64,000 nt of DNA, taken from contig CALOCY010000004.1 in the NCBI GenBank assembly GCA_942491975.1, positions 2,666,001-2,730,000 on the forward strand. Reading direction: 5' to 3'. The notes below the pieces were generated by a model. It had not been told where the DNA came from, did no database searches, and worked only from the letters and a program-made list of their open reading frames with translations. The translations under genes and the position numbers were made by a program. Source of the DNA: CALOCY01 sp942491975. GTDB taxonomy: Bacteria > Bacteroidota > Bacteroidia > Bacteroidales > Prolixibacteraceae. This document shows, piece after piece, positions 51,774-60,810 of this stretch (its first letter is position 1; each line of letters opens with the position of its first letter).

Positions 51774-53996
51774 ATGAAAAATAGCAGATATGTGCTGTTC
51801 CTGTTATTAGCTGTAATGGTTATTTACAGTAAAGCACAAAATGAAAAACGCGAAATTCACGGCACTGTTTATGAATTCGATAAAAACGGGATAGAAATTC
51901 CTATTCCCGGTGTAAATATATATTGGGCGGGGACACAATCAGGCACAACTACAGATACCAATGGGTACTTCACCCTGGGAATTTTTGATCTAACAGCACC
52001 CAAACTGGTGGTTAGTTTTGTTGGGTATAAAAACGATACCATTTCAATCAATCATCAAGAGCACTTGAAGATCACTCTTTCTGCGGATCGTGAACTGGAA
52101 GAAGTTGTGGTTGCAAAAAGAGCGCCCGGCGCCCATATTTCGAGAGTGGAACCCATTGTAACCCAAAAAATTACCGGGGCCGAATTGCAAAAGGCGGCAT
52201 GTTGCAATTTGGCTGAAAGTTTTGAAACCAATGCCTCGGTAGATGTGTCTTACGCCGATGCCGTTTCGGGGGCGAAACAGATTCAGTTATTGGGACTGGC
52301 AGGGACCTACAGCCAATTGATGATCGAAAATATTCCCAACATTCGCGGATTGGCATCCTCTTTTGGCTTGGGATATATCCCCGGAAGCTGGATGGAATCC
52401 ATACAGGTTTCGAAAGGTGCAGCTTCTGTTAAAAACGGTTATGAATCAATTACCGGTCAGGTCAATACGGAGTATAAAAAACCGGATAACAGTGAGTTCC
52501 TGTTCGTGAATTTATATGGGAACAGCTATGGGAAGATAGAAGGGAATGCTTATTCTGCGGTTAAATTGAGTGAGCAATTAAGCACCATGGTTTTAACCCA
52601 TGCTGAGCAATTTGATGCCAAAATAGACAGGAACGATGACAGCTTTCTGGATCAACCTAAGGTTAAACAGATCAATGTTTTCAACAGGTGGAAATATGAC
52701 GGTAAACATATTCATGCACAGTTTGGCGTTAAGCTGTTGGGGGAAGAACGTAAAGGCGGGCAATTGCATTTTGACGAATCACAACCTGTTGATAACAACA
52801 ATGGATATGGCATAAATATTGATACAAAGCGCTATGAGGTTTTTACCAAAACAGCTTATTTGTTCGATCGTCCGAAAACCAACATCGGCTTCATCAATAC
52901 ATTTATCCACCATCGCCAACATTCATTCTTTGGCCTCAACAAATACGATGCTAAAGAAGATAACTACTATGGAAACCTGATGTTTCAATCGTACATCGGT
53001 ACAACCGACCATACCTTTACAACGGGGATCAGTTATCTGGCTGATCACTACAATGAGACACTTAACGATAGTTTGTTTACACGGAAAGAGAGCGTGCCGG
53101 GCCTGTTTTTAGAATACACTTACATTAATGCAGAAAAATTGTCGCTTATCCTGGGTTTGAGAACAGATTTCCATAACCTGTACGGTACGCTCATTACACC
53201 GAGAATTCATTTTAAATACAATCTCAGCAGGCAAACAATCTTCAGGGCATCCGCGGGAAAAGGATACCGGACACCCAATGTATTTGCTGAAAATATTTCT
53301 TTATTGGCAAGTTCAAAAACCATTGTCGTAAGCGAAGCATTAAAAATGGAAGAAGCCTGGAACTATGGCATTAATCTCACCAAATATTTAACTGTCGGGG
53401 GAAAAGAGATGAGCGTGAATGCCGAATTTTACCGGACAGATTTTTTAAATCAGGCCATTATTGACCGTGATCAAAGCATCTCCAGTATTTACATTTATAA
53501 TTTGACCGGGAAATCATATTCCAACAGTTTTCAGCTTGAGGTAAATTATGAACTGCTCAAAAACTTCGATTTCAATGCCGCTTTCCGGTACACCGATGTG
53601 AAAATGACCATTAACAATGAATTGAAAAGGAAACCGTTGGTCAATAAATATAAAGGATTGATCAATTTATCGTACGCAACCAATTTAAAAAAATGGCAAT
53701 TTGACCTCACTGCCCAGTTCAACGGTGACAAACGGTTACCGGAAACGTCGCAGAACCCTGTAGCCTATCAACTGGCCGACAAGTCTCCGGCGTATACCAT
53801 TTTAAACGCGCAGGTTACCAGGTATTTCAGAAAATGGAACGTCTATATCGGGGGAGAAAATCTGACCAATTTTAAGCAGAAAAACCCGATTGTTGCACCG
53901 GATGATCCCTTTGGCCCCTATTTTGATGCATCCATGATATGGGGGCCTATTACGGGGATTAAGATGTATGCCGGATTAAGGTTTAACATTGATTAA
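51774..53996 (+). CDS. TonB-dependent receptor, probably for a metal
   Basis: 740 residues: signal peptide (about 1-21), carboxypeptidase-D-like region, plug (about 130-250) and barrel. The plug begins with an unusual pair of cysteines, LQKAACCNLAESFETN, followed by VDVSYADAVSGAKQIQLLGL. This pattern recurs in the branch of receptors that sits next to HMA and HYC_CC_PP genes. Position between those two suggests a copper- or other soft-metal-linked substrate, but import of a metal complex is inference. The barrel ends in AGLRFNID. Confidence 0.85.
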   Translation: MKNSRYVLFLLLAVMVIYSKAQNEKREIHGTVYEFDKNGIEIPIPGVNIYWAGTQSGTTTDTNGYFTLGIFDLTAPKLVVSFVGYKNDTISINHQEHLKITLSADRELEEVVVAKRAPGAHISRVEPIVTQKITGAELQKAACCNLAESFETNASVDVSYADAVSGAKQIQLLGLAGTYSQLMIENIPNIRGLASSFGLGYIPGSWMESIQVSKGAASVKNGYESITGQVNTEYKKPDNSEFLFVNLYGNSYGKIEGNAYSAVKLSEQLSTMVLTHAEQFDAKIDRNDDSFLDQPKVKQINVFNRWKYDGKHIHAQFGVKLLGEERKGGQLHFDESQPVDNNNGYGINIDTKRYEVFTKTAYLFDRPKTNIGFINTFIHHRQHSFFGLNKYDAKEDNYYGNLMFQSYIGTTDHTFTTGISYLADHYNETLNDSLFTRKESVPGLFLEYTYINAEKLSLILGLRTDFHNLYGTLITPRIHFKYNLSRQTIFRASAGKGYRTPNVFAENISLLASSKTIVVSEALKMEEAWNYGINLTKYLTVGGKEMSVNAEFYRTDFLNQAIIDRDQSISSIYIYNLTGKSYSNSFQLEVNYELLKNFDFNAAFRYTDVKMTINNELKRKPLVNKYKGLINLSYATNLKKWQFDLTAQFNGDKRLPETSQNPVAYQLADKSPAYTILNAQVTRYFRKWNVYIGGENLTNFKQKNPIVAPDDPFGPYFDASMIWGPITGIKMYAGLRFNID

Positions 53997-54035
53997 GTTT
54001 ATGAATTAAAAGGGATAATTGATTGAAAAACATTA

Positions 54036-54062
54036 ATCAATGGTTAATGATTAATTGTAAAT
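54036..54062. repeat. AT-rich intergenic repeat, copy 1
   Basis: A stretch starting ATCAATGGTTAAT recurs at 60645 with only a couple of mismatches over about 27 bases. It lies between the TonB receptor and HMA genes in a longer TTAATTG/TTAATGA-like run. Confidence 0.55.
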
Positions 54063-54138
54063 TGTTAACTTCTCATTGTTCATTGATTATGTTCGGGATT
54101 CAAAGAAATTCAAATGATTTCTAAATAACGATAAGAAG

Positions 54139-54498
54139 ATGAAAAATTTTAAACGAGTACTATTTATTGTTTTTGTTTCTATGGCTGTTATAGGTGGACA
54201 AGTCTATGCGCAGGAGCAAAAAAAAGTGGAAGAGATTAAGGTAAAAACCTCTGCGGTTTGTAGCATGTGCAAAAAGACCATAGAATCAAACATGGCTTTT
54301 GAAAAAGGGATTAAAGCTGTTGATCTGGATTTAAAAACACAAATTGTAACCATAAAGTATAAAACGGCTAAAACTACCCCTAAGAAAATCAGATTGGCAA
54401 TTTCAAAATTGGGATATGATGCCGATGATATTGCTGCTGATGAAAAAGCCTATAAAAAACTACCGGCCTGTTGTAAAAAAGATGTTGCACCTCATTAG
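54139..54498 (+). CDS. Heavy-metal-associated (HMA) domain protein, exported
   Basis: 119 residues: signal peptide (about 1-24), then an HMA fold with the metal loop TSAVCSMCKKTIE (Cys41, Cys44; CxxC) and the later strand VTIKYKTAKTTPKKIRLAIS. A C-terminal Cys pair (LPACCKK) follows. It likely binds Cu(I) or a related soft metal in the periplasm. Third gene of the group with the HYC_CC_PP protein and TonB receptor, but separated by about 140 bases, so co-transcription is likely rather than proven. Confidence 0.88.
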   Translation: MKNFKRVLFIVFVSMAVIGGQVYAQEQKKVEEIKVKTSAVCSMCKKTIESNMAFEKGIKAVDLDLKTQIVTIKYKTAKTTPKKIRLAISKLGYDADDIAADEKAYKKLPACCKKDVAPH

Positions 54499-54558
54499 GA
54501 GTTAACAACAAAATCCGGCTTAAGGATAACGGTTCAGGTATATTTTGCTGAAAGTATC

Positions 54559-55116
54559 CTATTGCCAATTCTTTTTCAGCAATGCATACACCTTCAGGTC
54601 AATAAAACAGGTATGGTGAAACTCTCCGTCGCGTTCAACCCCTTCAAACACAAAGCCCAATTTTTGAGCGATGCGTTCACTGGGGTGGTTTTCTACACCG
54701 GTTTTAATCACCAGCCGGTTCATCTTCATCTCATCAAAAGCGTACTCAATCAGCTGTTCTACCGACCGTGTAACAACTCCTCTTTTTTGCATTTTTGATA
54801 CCAGCCAATACCCGATCTCACAGCGTTGGTTAAACCAATCAATATCTTTCAGGGTAACAGCTCCCACCAACTCATTTTGATATGCAACACAATACGTGGC
54901 ACTGTTCTCATGGATGATACGCTGTTCAACCAGTGTATTCACATATTTTGACATGCTTTCAACGGATTGTATCACATCTACAAAGGGAAGCCATTTCCGC
55001 AGGTACTCCCTGTCGGCATCTATCAATGCAAAAAGCATTGGGGCATGCTCCTGCTCCAACGGGATAAGCTCAATTTCGCTGTCAACCCCTATTTTTTTAT
55101 CGAAAAACCAGCTCAT
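54559..55116 (-). CDS. GNAT N-acetyltransferase (RimJ/RimL-like)
   Basis: 185 residues with the RimJ/RimL architecture: IELIPLEQEHAPMLFALI near the N-terminus, GAVTLKDIDWFNQRCEIGYW, and KMNRLVIKTGVENHPSERIA before the C-terminal strand GFVFEGVERDGEF. The acetyl-CoA loop is the segment around KRGVVTRSVEQLIEYAF. These enzymes acetylate N-termini or amino groups of proteins, sugars or antibiotics; the substrate is unknown. It is divergent from the cyclophilin run. Confidence 0.88.
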   Translation of the reverse strand: MSWFFDKKIGVDSEIELIPLEQEHAPMLFALIDADREYLRKWLPFVDVIQSVESMSKYVNTLVEQRIIHENSATYCVAYQNELVGAVTLKDIDWFNQRCEIGYWLVSKMQKRGVVTRSVEQLIEYAFDEMKMNRLVIKTGVENHPSERIAQKLGFVFEGVERDGEFHHTCFIDLKVYALLKKNWQ

Positions 55117-55121
55117 TTCGG

Positions 55122-55129
55122 TATATTTG
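55122..55129 (+). promoter_or_regulatory. Possible -7 element for the cyclophilin operon
   Basis: TATATTTG is an exact TAnnTTTG match 40 bases before the first cyclophilin start. A weak TTTT lies 23 bases upstream. Confidence 0.4.
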
Positions 55130-55169
55130 TGGGAATAGCCAATTGTTTATTGTTTAAAACTACTGATCC

Positions 55170-55985
55170 ATGAAATTACTAAAATTCGCTCTATCGCTTG
55201 TTCTGGTTGTGTTATTATTTGCATGCAACCGTAATGCCAATAGCACACTGGTATTAATTAAAACCGACCTGGGAGATATTACCATCAAGCTTTATGACGA
55301 AACACCCCAACACCGTGATAACTTTTTGAAATTGGCCAATGAAGGCTTTTTCAACGGCACACTTTTTCACCGGGTCATTGAAAATTTTATGATCCAGGGA
55401 GGAGATCCCGACTCTAAAAATGCCGAACCCGGGCAACAATTGGGAAACGGGGGTCCCGGATACGACATCCCGGCTGAATTTGTCCCTGCAATATTCCATA
55501 AAAAAGGGGTGATTGCTGCTGCCCGTTTGAGCGATCAGGAAAACCCCGATCGGAAAAGCTCCGGTTCACAATTCTACATTGTCCAGGGAAAAATATTTAC
55601 CGAAGCCGGGCTGGATTCGGTAGAGATGAAAGTAAACATGCGAAAAAGAGAGCAAATTAAACGTTCACTGATGCTTGAACACCGGGCAAAACTGCTTGAA
55701 CTGCAAGAGGCTCAAAAAATGGAAGAGATAAACAACCTGTTCATCACCATTGAAGAAGAGACGGAAAAGCAGTTTGCTGAAAATGAAACATTTGCCCTCA
55801 CCCCCGAACAACGGGAACTCTACACTACCACTGGCGGCACGCCACATCTTGATGGTGCCTATACCGTATTTGGTGAAGTGATGGAAGGCCTTGAAGTGAT
55901 CGACAAAATTGCTGCTGTAAAGACGGATGAATATGATCGTCCGCTACACAATATTAAGATGAAAGTAAAAGTGATTAAGCGTTAG
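55170..55985 (+). CDS. Cyclophilin-type peptidyl-prolyl isomerase, lipoprotein
   Basis: 271 residues with a lipobox ending LFAC (Cys19). The cyclophilin domain starts at LIKTDLGDITIKLYDE; key segments are FHRVIENFMIQGGDPDS (Arg, Phe, Met, Gln of the active site), SGSQFYIVQG and HLDGAYTVFGEVMEGLEV. A charged helical insertion of about 60 residues (roughly 150-215, MRKREQIKRSLMLEH and later) interrupts the domain before its last part, as in the next gene. It should assist folding outside the cytoplasm. First of three tandem isomerases; the next starts 5 bases after its stop. Confidence 0.9.
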   Translation: MKLLKFALSLVLVVLLFACNRNANSTLVLIKTDLGDITIKLYDETPQHRDNFLKLANEGFFNGTLFHRVIENFMIQGGDPDSKNAEPGQQLGNGGPGYDIPAEFVPAIFHKKGVIAAARLSDQENPDRKSSGSQFYIVQGKIFTEAGLDSVEMKVNMRKREQIKRSLMLEHRAKLLELQEAQKMEEINNLFITIEEETEKQFAENETFALTPEQRELYTTTGGTPHLDGAYTVFGEVMEGLEVIDKIAAVKTDEYDRPLHNIKMKVKVIKR

Positions 55986-55990
55986 CGAAT

Positions 55991-56806
55991 ATGATGAAAC
56001 GGGTTGCCCTCTTTTTACTCTTTTCGCTGATTATAACGGTTGTTGTTTCCGCACAATCGGGGCGTATTGTGCTCATCTCAACCAATATGGGGGATATGAA
56101 AGTGCAGCTGCACGATGATACCCCGAAACACCGGGATGCATTCATTGAGCTGGCTCAAAAAGGAAGGTATAACCAAACCCTCTTCTACCGTGTCATTAAA
56201 GACTTTATGATCCAGGGAGGAGCTAAAGACTCCCGAAATGCCCCCCGGGGAAAGCGTATCGGTTATGGCGATCCGGACAAAACGGTTGATGACGAGATAC
56301 GGCCTCACTACTACCACAAAAAAGGGGTATTATGCGCTCCCCGCCAACCGGATGAGGACAATCCGTTCAAGCAATCGGACATCTCACAATTCTTCATTAT
56401 TCAGGGAAAAGTGTTTCGTCCGGGAGAATTAGATACGATGCAGCTGGCTGTCAACCGCCCCATACGCAACCGTATTGTAAAAGAGGTGTACACCCCGGAA
56501 AAACGGGCACGGTTCAGGCAATTAAAGGAAGAAGGTAAACTGGATGCGGCACGTGAAATGTCCACACAAATCAAAAGCGATATTGAAACCGCGTACAAAC
56601 TGGCCGAAGGAACGCTCTTATTCTCTGAGGAAGAGATGGCTGCCTACACCTCTGTTGGTGGCTACCCTCAGTTGAACGGGCAATACACAATATTTGGAGA
56701 AGTGATTGAAGGCCTGGAAGTGATTGATAGAATTGCGGCATTGAAAACCGATCAGTTTGATCGTCCATATACAGATGTGATAATCACGGTAAAAGCGTTG
56801 AAGTAA
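55991..56806 (+). CDS. Cyclophilin-type peptidyl-prolyl isomerase, exported
   Basis: 271 residues with a signal peptide (about 1-22) and no lipobox. It mirrors the previous gene: ISTNMGDMKVQLHDDTPKHR, then FYRVIKDFMIQGGAKDSRN with the catalytic Arg and Met, and DISQFFIIQGK. The helical insertion lies at about 150-205 (YTPEKRARFRQLKEEGKLD). It ends with GQYTIFGEVIEGLEV. The third gene's ATG overlaps its stop codon by one base. The pair looks like a duplication; function as a periplasmic folding factor is likely. Confidence 0.88.
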   Translation: MMKRVALFLLFSLIITVVVSAQSGRIVLISTNMGDMKVQLHDDTPKHRDAFIELAQKGRYNQTLFYRVIKDFMIQGGAKDSRNAPRGKRIGYGDPDKTVDDEIRPHYYHKKGVLCAPRQPDEDNPFKQSDISQFFIIQGKVFRPGELDTMQLAVNRPIRNRIVKEVYTPEKRARFRQLKEEGKLDAAREMSTQIKSDIETAYKLAEGTLLFSEEEMAAYTSVGGYPQLNGQYTIFGEVIEGLEVIDRIAALKTDQFDRPYTDVIITVKALK

Positions 56807-58110
56807 TGATAAAAAAAACGGTCATTCTTTTTATCGCTAGCACACTCTTTTCGGCTTGCTTTGAGGGTTCTCCTGACAAAAAAGGGAAAACAACCGTTTC
56901 AGGAAAAAAAGAGGTGCCAACAGCTGATTATTCCGATTTTACCGGATCTGTTTTCAATATTGACACTTACGATGATGACCGCATATTGGAAGCCGGATGT
57001 GGTTTTTTTGTGGGCGATAGCATGGCTGTCACCAAATATTCGTTTTTCCATTTTGCCAACAGGGCAGAAATTGTTCCGCTGAACAGCACCCGTAAGTACC
57101 GTGTTGAAGGTTTTTTGGCGGTCGACCGTATTAATGATCTTATTCTGTTAAAAATAAACGGTTACAATGCCCAACCCATACCTTTACACACCGAAAAACT
57201 TACAGGGGGCATTAAAACCATTCTTATTTCGCGCTCCGTTAAAAATGTGCTTCCCCTTCGCAAAGGCAAATACCTGGGGGAAATCAAACATGCAGGGAAC
57301 AATTTCCTGAAGATCACCAACAACATCTCATCCAAAAAATACGGCACCCCTGTTTTTGTCAATCGAAAAGTAATCGGGCTGGGCTTTTCCGATGTGGTTG
57401 ATTTTGACAACACCAACCTGGCTACCCCCTCGGCATACATTGTTTCGCTGATGAAAAAGGCAGGGAAATTGCAACAACTCAAAAACCTGCAGGAGAATCC
57501 GCTGGAAACCGGTGAGAAAATCAAAGGCATACTGATTGAAACTGATGTGGGCAACATCAAAATACGATTGTTGGATGAAACCCCTGCTTACCGCAATAAT
57601 TTTATCCGGCTGGTGAAAGAGAACTATTACGACAGCTTGTTGATACACCGTGTTATCCGGGGGTTTGGTATTCAGTCGGGTGCGGCAGACACCCGTTATG
57701 CCGCCAAAGACGATGTAGTGGGATGGAAAGGGCCCGGTTACACCCTCCCGGCACATATTCATCCGGCATTTTTTCATCAGCGGGGAATGATCGGATCGCC
57801 CCGGAAACCCGATACAAAGAACCGTAAACGGCGTTCTGACGGGTCACAGTTTTACATTGTCTCGGGACGTATTTATACCGATGAGGAGCTGGACGAAATT
57901 GAGAAAGAGAACAACTATAAATTCTCATCCAAACAACGCCAGCTATATAAAACCATTGGAGGGGCACCTCATCTGGACGGTTCGTATACCATATTTGGCA
58001 AAGTGGTGGAAGGCATGGATGTTGTCGATGCCATTTCACTCACCCCGGTCAACCATGACTATCGCCCGTTAAGGGATTTTCGCATAGTAAGGATGAAGTT
58101 GCTGAAATAA
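56806..58110 (+). CDS. Fusion of a degenerate trypsin-like domain with a cyclophilin, lipoprotein
   Basis: 434 residues with a lipobox ending FSAC (Cys18). Residues ~40-225 look like an HtrA/trypsin-type fold: GCGFFVGDSMAVTKYSFF, DRINDLILLKI and SKKYGTPVFVNRKVIGLGF sit where proteases have GSGF...TNxH, DLAxLK and GNSGGP. The catalytic His and Ser are replaced, so it should not cut. Residues ~245-434 are a cyclophilin domain (IETDVGNIKIRLLDE, IHRVIRGFGIQSGAADT, DGSQFYIVSGR, HLDGSYTIFGKVVEGMDV) that is shorter and lacks the insert seen in the two upstream paralogues. Overlap by one base ties it to the previous gene. Confidence 0.8.
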   Translation: MIKKTVILFIASTLFSACFEGSPDKKGKTTVSGKKEVPTADYSDFTGSVFNIDTYDDDRILEAGCGFFVGDSMAVTKYSFFHFANRAEIVPLNSTRKYRVEGFLAVDRINDLILLKINGYNAQPIPLHTEKLTGGIKTILISRSVKNVLPLRKGKYLGEIKHAGNNFLKITNNISSKKYGTPVFVNRKVIGLGFSDVVDFDNTNLATPSAYIVSLMKKAGKLQQLKNLQENPLETGEKIKGILIETDVGNIKIRLLDETPAYRNNFIRLVKENYYDSLLIHRVIRGFGIQSGAADTRYAAKDDVVGWKGPGYTLPAHIHPAFFHQRGMIGSPRKPDTKNRKRRSDGSQFYIVSGRIYTDEELDEIEKENNYKFSSKQRQLYKTIGGAPHLDGSYTIFGKVVEGMDVVDAISLTPVNHDYRPLRDFRIVRMKLLK

Positions 58111-58188
58111 CGCTTGATGGAATTTTGTTGTTAGCCCCTTATCGCCGGAAAAAATCAGATTGCCCCCTTCATTTTTCACAGCATTTAT

Positions 58189-58196
58189 TACCTTTG
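58189..58196 (+). promoter_or_regulatory. Possible -7 element for pheS
   Basis: TACCTTTG is an exact TAnnTTTG match 30 bases before the pheS ATG at 58227. A second element at proper spacing is not seen. Confidence 0.4.
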
Positions 58197-58226
58197 TCGG
58201 TTCAATAATAATTGAAACGAAGCCTG

Positions 58227-59246
58227 ATGTTAGAAAAAATTAAAGCCCTGCAGCAAGAGATTGAAACGTTGACTGTTCAATGTAAAGAAGAAGCCGAAGA
58301 GATGCGGATCAAATACCTGAGTAAAAAAGGGTTGATTGGACAGCTTTTCAACGATTTCAGGACGGTTGCACCGGAGCAAAAGAAAAAAATGGGACAGGTG
58401 ATCAATGATCTGAAAAATTTTGCAACGGAGAAGATCAATGACCTGAAACAACAATTTGAAGAGGCGGCCAACCCGGGGGAAGGGCTTGACCTTACGCTTC
58501 CGGGGGAAGCCCTGAAAACGGGCACACGCCATCCGTTATCTATTATCAGGAATGAAATCACCGGTATTTTTGCCCGTTTAGGCTTTACCATTGCTGAAGG
58601 GCCTGAAATAGAAGATGACTGGCACGTATTTTCAGCACTCAATTTTCCCGAAGAACACCCCGCCAGGGATATGCAGGATACGTTCTTCATTGAAAAAGAT
58701 CCCGATGTGCTGCTTCGTACACACACCTCCAGTGTTCAGGTGCGTGTGATGGAGAAAACACCTCCGCCCATCCGTTCTATTTTTCCGGGAAGGGTATTTC
58801 GCAATGAAGCCATATCGGCACGTGCGCACTGTATTTTTCATCAGGTTGAGGGGCTTTACGTGGATGAGAATGTATCGTTTGCTGACCTGAAACAGACACT
58901 CATGTATTTTGCCAAAGAGCTTTTTGGTGAAAAAACACAAATCCGGCTACGCCCTTCATTCTTCCCTTTTACCGAGCCTTCGGCTGAAATGGATGTAAGT
59001 TGTTCGATCTGCGGAGGTAAGGGCTGTAACGTGTGTAAGTACACCGGTTGGGTAGAGATATTGGGCTGCGGGATGGTTGACCCCAATGTACTTGAAAGTT
59101 GCGGCATTGACAGTAAAAAATATACCGGATTTGCCTTTGGAATGGGTATTGAACGCATCACTATGCTCAAGTATGGCATCAATGACCTGCGCCTCTTCTT
59201 TGAAAACGATGTACGTTTTCTGAAACAGTTTGAATCGGCATTGTAA
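58227..59246 (+). CDS. pheS: Phenylalanyl-tRNA synthetase alpha subunit
   Basis: 339 residues from the ATG at 58227; an upstream TTG (58212) in frame adds five residues of no known role. The N-terminal coiled coil (about 1-85) is followed by the class II core. Motif 2-like FRNEAISARAHCIFHQVEGL (around residue 195), LRPSFFPFTEPSAEMDVSC and GFAFGMGIERITMLKYGI near the C-terminus are typical PheS segments. It pairs with PheT, not in this window, to charge tRNA-Phe. Confidence 0.96.
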   Translation: MLEKIKALQQEIETLTVQCKEEAEEMRIKYLSKKGLIGQLFNDFRTVAPEQKKKMGQVINDLKNFATEKINDLKQQFEEAANPGEGLDLTLPGEALKTGTRHPLSIIRNEITGIFARLGFTIAEGPEIEDDWHVFSALNFPEEHPARDMQDTFFIEKDPDVLLRTHTSSVQVRVMEKTPPPIRSIFPGRVFRNEAISARAHCIFHQVEGLYVDENVSFADLKQTLMYFAKELFGEKTQIRLRPSFFPFTEPSAEMDVSCSICGGKGCNVCKYTGWVEILGCGMVDPNVLESCGIDSKKYTGFAFGMGIERITMLKYGINDLRLFFENDVRFLKQFESAL

Positions 59247-59274
59247 ATCCCTTTTTCTGAAAAGATTCGAATTT

Positions 59275-60276
59275 CTATCTGTTTTCAATTAGGGCATTAA
59301 TGATTGCATAGATTATTACGGCAACCAGCTTAGCCGTATGTTTATCCTGATCAAATCGTGGTGAAACTTCTGCGATGTCTAAACTCACTACCTTATTGGT
59401 TTTCAGTATTTTTTTGAGAAATGTGAGGACAACTTCAGGGTTCATGCCGAATGGTTGCATTGCAGAAACCCCGGGCGCAAAGGCAGAGCTAAACACATCA
59501 CTACAGATCGTAAGGTATATGTACTCATGCTTATCAATGTAGTTATTTATTTCCGTTGTAATGTTTTCAAAGTTCGGCTCAACAAAGTCTTTCGCAAGAA
59601 TATAGTTAACGCCCAGGGATTCTGCCCGTTTAAAAAGGCTTATCGTATTGGCAGAAGTCTGGACACCCAAGCAGAGGTAAGCAAACTCCTGTTTTTTCTG
59701 TAAACAACTGTCTGCAATCTGAGAAAACATGGTGCCTGAAGATCCTTTGTTATTGCAGGGCCTGAGGTCAAAATGGGCATCGAAGTTAATTATGCCTAAG
59801 CCGGGGTTGTCTTTTACGCTATTCCCAAGGTGGTTTATAATTCCATTGAAATGCCCCAATGCCAATTCATGGCCACCACCTAACACAATGGGAAATAGTT
59901 GGTTGTCAAGCATTATTTTAATGGCAGTTGCCAATTGCTCCTGGGCTTCTTCCATATTATCTTCAACACAGAAGATGTCCCCGGCGTCATAGATTACACG
60001 ATCACCTCCAAATGTTACAGGCAAATTTGCCAACTCTTTGCGTATATATTCAGGGCCGTGTTTAGCCCCTTTACGGCCCAGGTTTCTTTTAATCCCTTCA
60101 TCACAGCAAAAACCAATAAAGCAAATATTGGAACCCGATAATTTAATTTTCCCGGATTTCAACTCCGTTAAGTCAAGCAATTGAACAATTTGATGGATTC
60201 TGAATGAATCAATGTCATTGGGATCATCAACCCTTCCTGTCCAGCATTTATCATTTGTAACAGTATAGTTTTTCAT
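59275..60276 (-). CDS. hutG: Formimidoylglutamase/arginase family hydrolase
   Basis: 333 residues of the ureohydrolase family. GRKGAKHGPEYIRKELA, GGGHELALGHF (first His), FDAHFDLRP and later CSDVFSSAFAPGVSAMQPFG give the expected manganese-binding pattern (one Asp cluster reads SDVF rather than DIDVFD). HutG, agmatinase and arginase are all in the family; the overall look and length suggest formimidoylglutamase of histidine degradation, but no other hut gene is adjacent. Convergent with pheS. Confidence 0.72.
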   Translation of the reverse strand: MKNYTVTNDKCWTGRVDDPNDIDSFRIHQIVQLLDLTELKSGKIKLSGSNICFIGFCCDEGIKRNLGRKGAKHGPEYIRKELANLPVTFGGDRVIYDAGDIFCVEDNMEEAQEQLATAIKIMLDNQLFPIVLGGGHELALGHFNGIINHLGNSVKDNPGLGIINFDAHFDLRPCNNKGSSGTMFSQIADSCLQKKQEFAYLCLGVQTSANTISLFKRAESLGVNYILAKDFVEPNFENITTEINNYIDKHEYIYLTICSDVFSSAFAPGVSAMQPFGMNPEVVLTFLKKILKTNKVVSLDIAEVSPRFDQDKHTAKLVAVIIYAIINALIENR

Positions 60277-60385
60277 CTGCCTGAAATTCTCTTTGAAATA
60301 TATTAGCCCAGAGTGTTGTGAGTTTCAATTCTGTTCGTATGCTTTATTTAAGCTGTACACAGCTTACTCAACCAATAACTTTTCC

Positions 60386-60628
60386 CTAAAAATACTTCAT
60401 AAAATAGACGACAAAATAGATCACAATGGCAATCATCAGTGCCCCTTTGATAAGTGTCGCAGCCGTTTTGTTCATCGACTTTTCAAAGCCCCTTACCACA
60501 AAATAGCCACCCAACAGCAATGCGCCTATGGCCACATTTATCCCTTTATCTTTAAACAGCCACAGGTAGGTGCCTGCAATGGCTACAATAATGCCAAGTA
60601 CGGGGTACATTAGTTTCTCACTGTTCAT
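60386..60628 (-). CDS. Small membrane protein of unknown function
   Basis: 80 residues with two to three hydrophobic segments (about 9-26, LGIIVAIAGTYLWLF; 31-47, VAIGALLLGGYFVVRGF; and 60-78). No family recognised. It starts with ATG and has a plausible codon run. It stands alone between hutG and rmuC, 110 bases from the hutG start. A real gene is likely because of the helical pattern, but nothing more can be said about its role. Confidence 0.6.
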   Translation of the reverse strand: MNSEKLMYPVLGIIVAIAGTYLWLFKDKGINVAIGALLLGGYFVVRGFEKSMNKTAATLIKGALMIAIVIYFVVYFMKYF

Positions 60629-60644
60629 AGTTTAATTGTTAATG

Positions 60645-60671
60645 ATCAATGGTTAATTATTAATTGTTAAT
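60645..60671. repeat. AT-rich intergenic repeat, copy 2
   Basis: Starts ATCAATGGTTAAT and matches 54036-54062 with a couple of mismatches. It is part of a longer run of TTAATTG-like units (60630-60680) upstream of the small membrane protein gene. Confidence 0.55.
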
Positions 60672-60810
60672 GGTTTGTTTAGTTGTTTGTTCGTTTTCTG
60701 TTTAGTTGTTTATTCTTCTCAACAATTCAACACCTCAACGAATCAACAGTTTTTTGTTGCTCATTTTTATTCCGTTATCTTCTGTTAACTTCCGCTAAAT
60801 TCTGTTGTTT

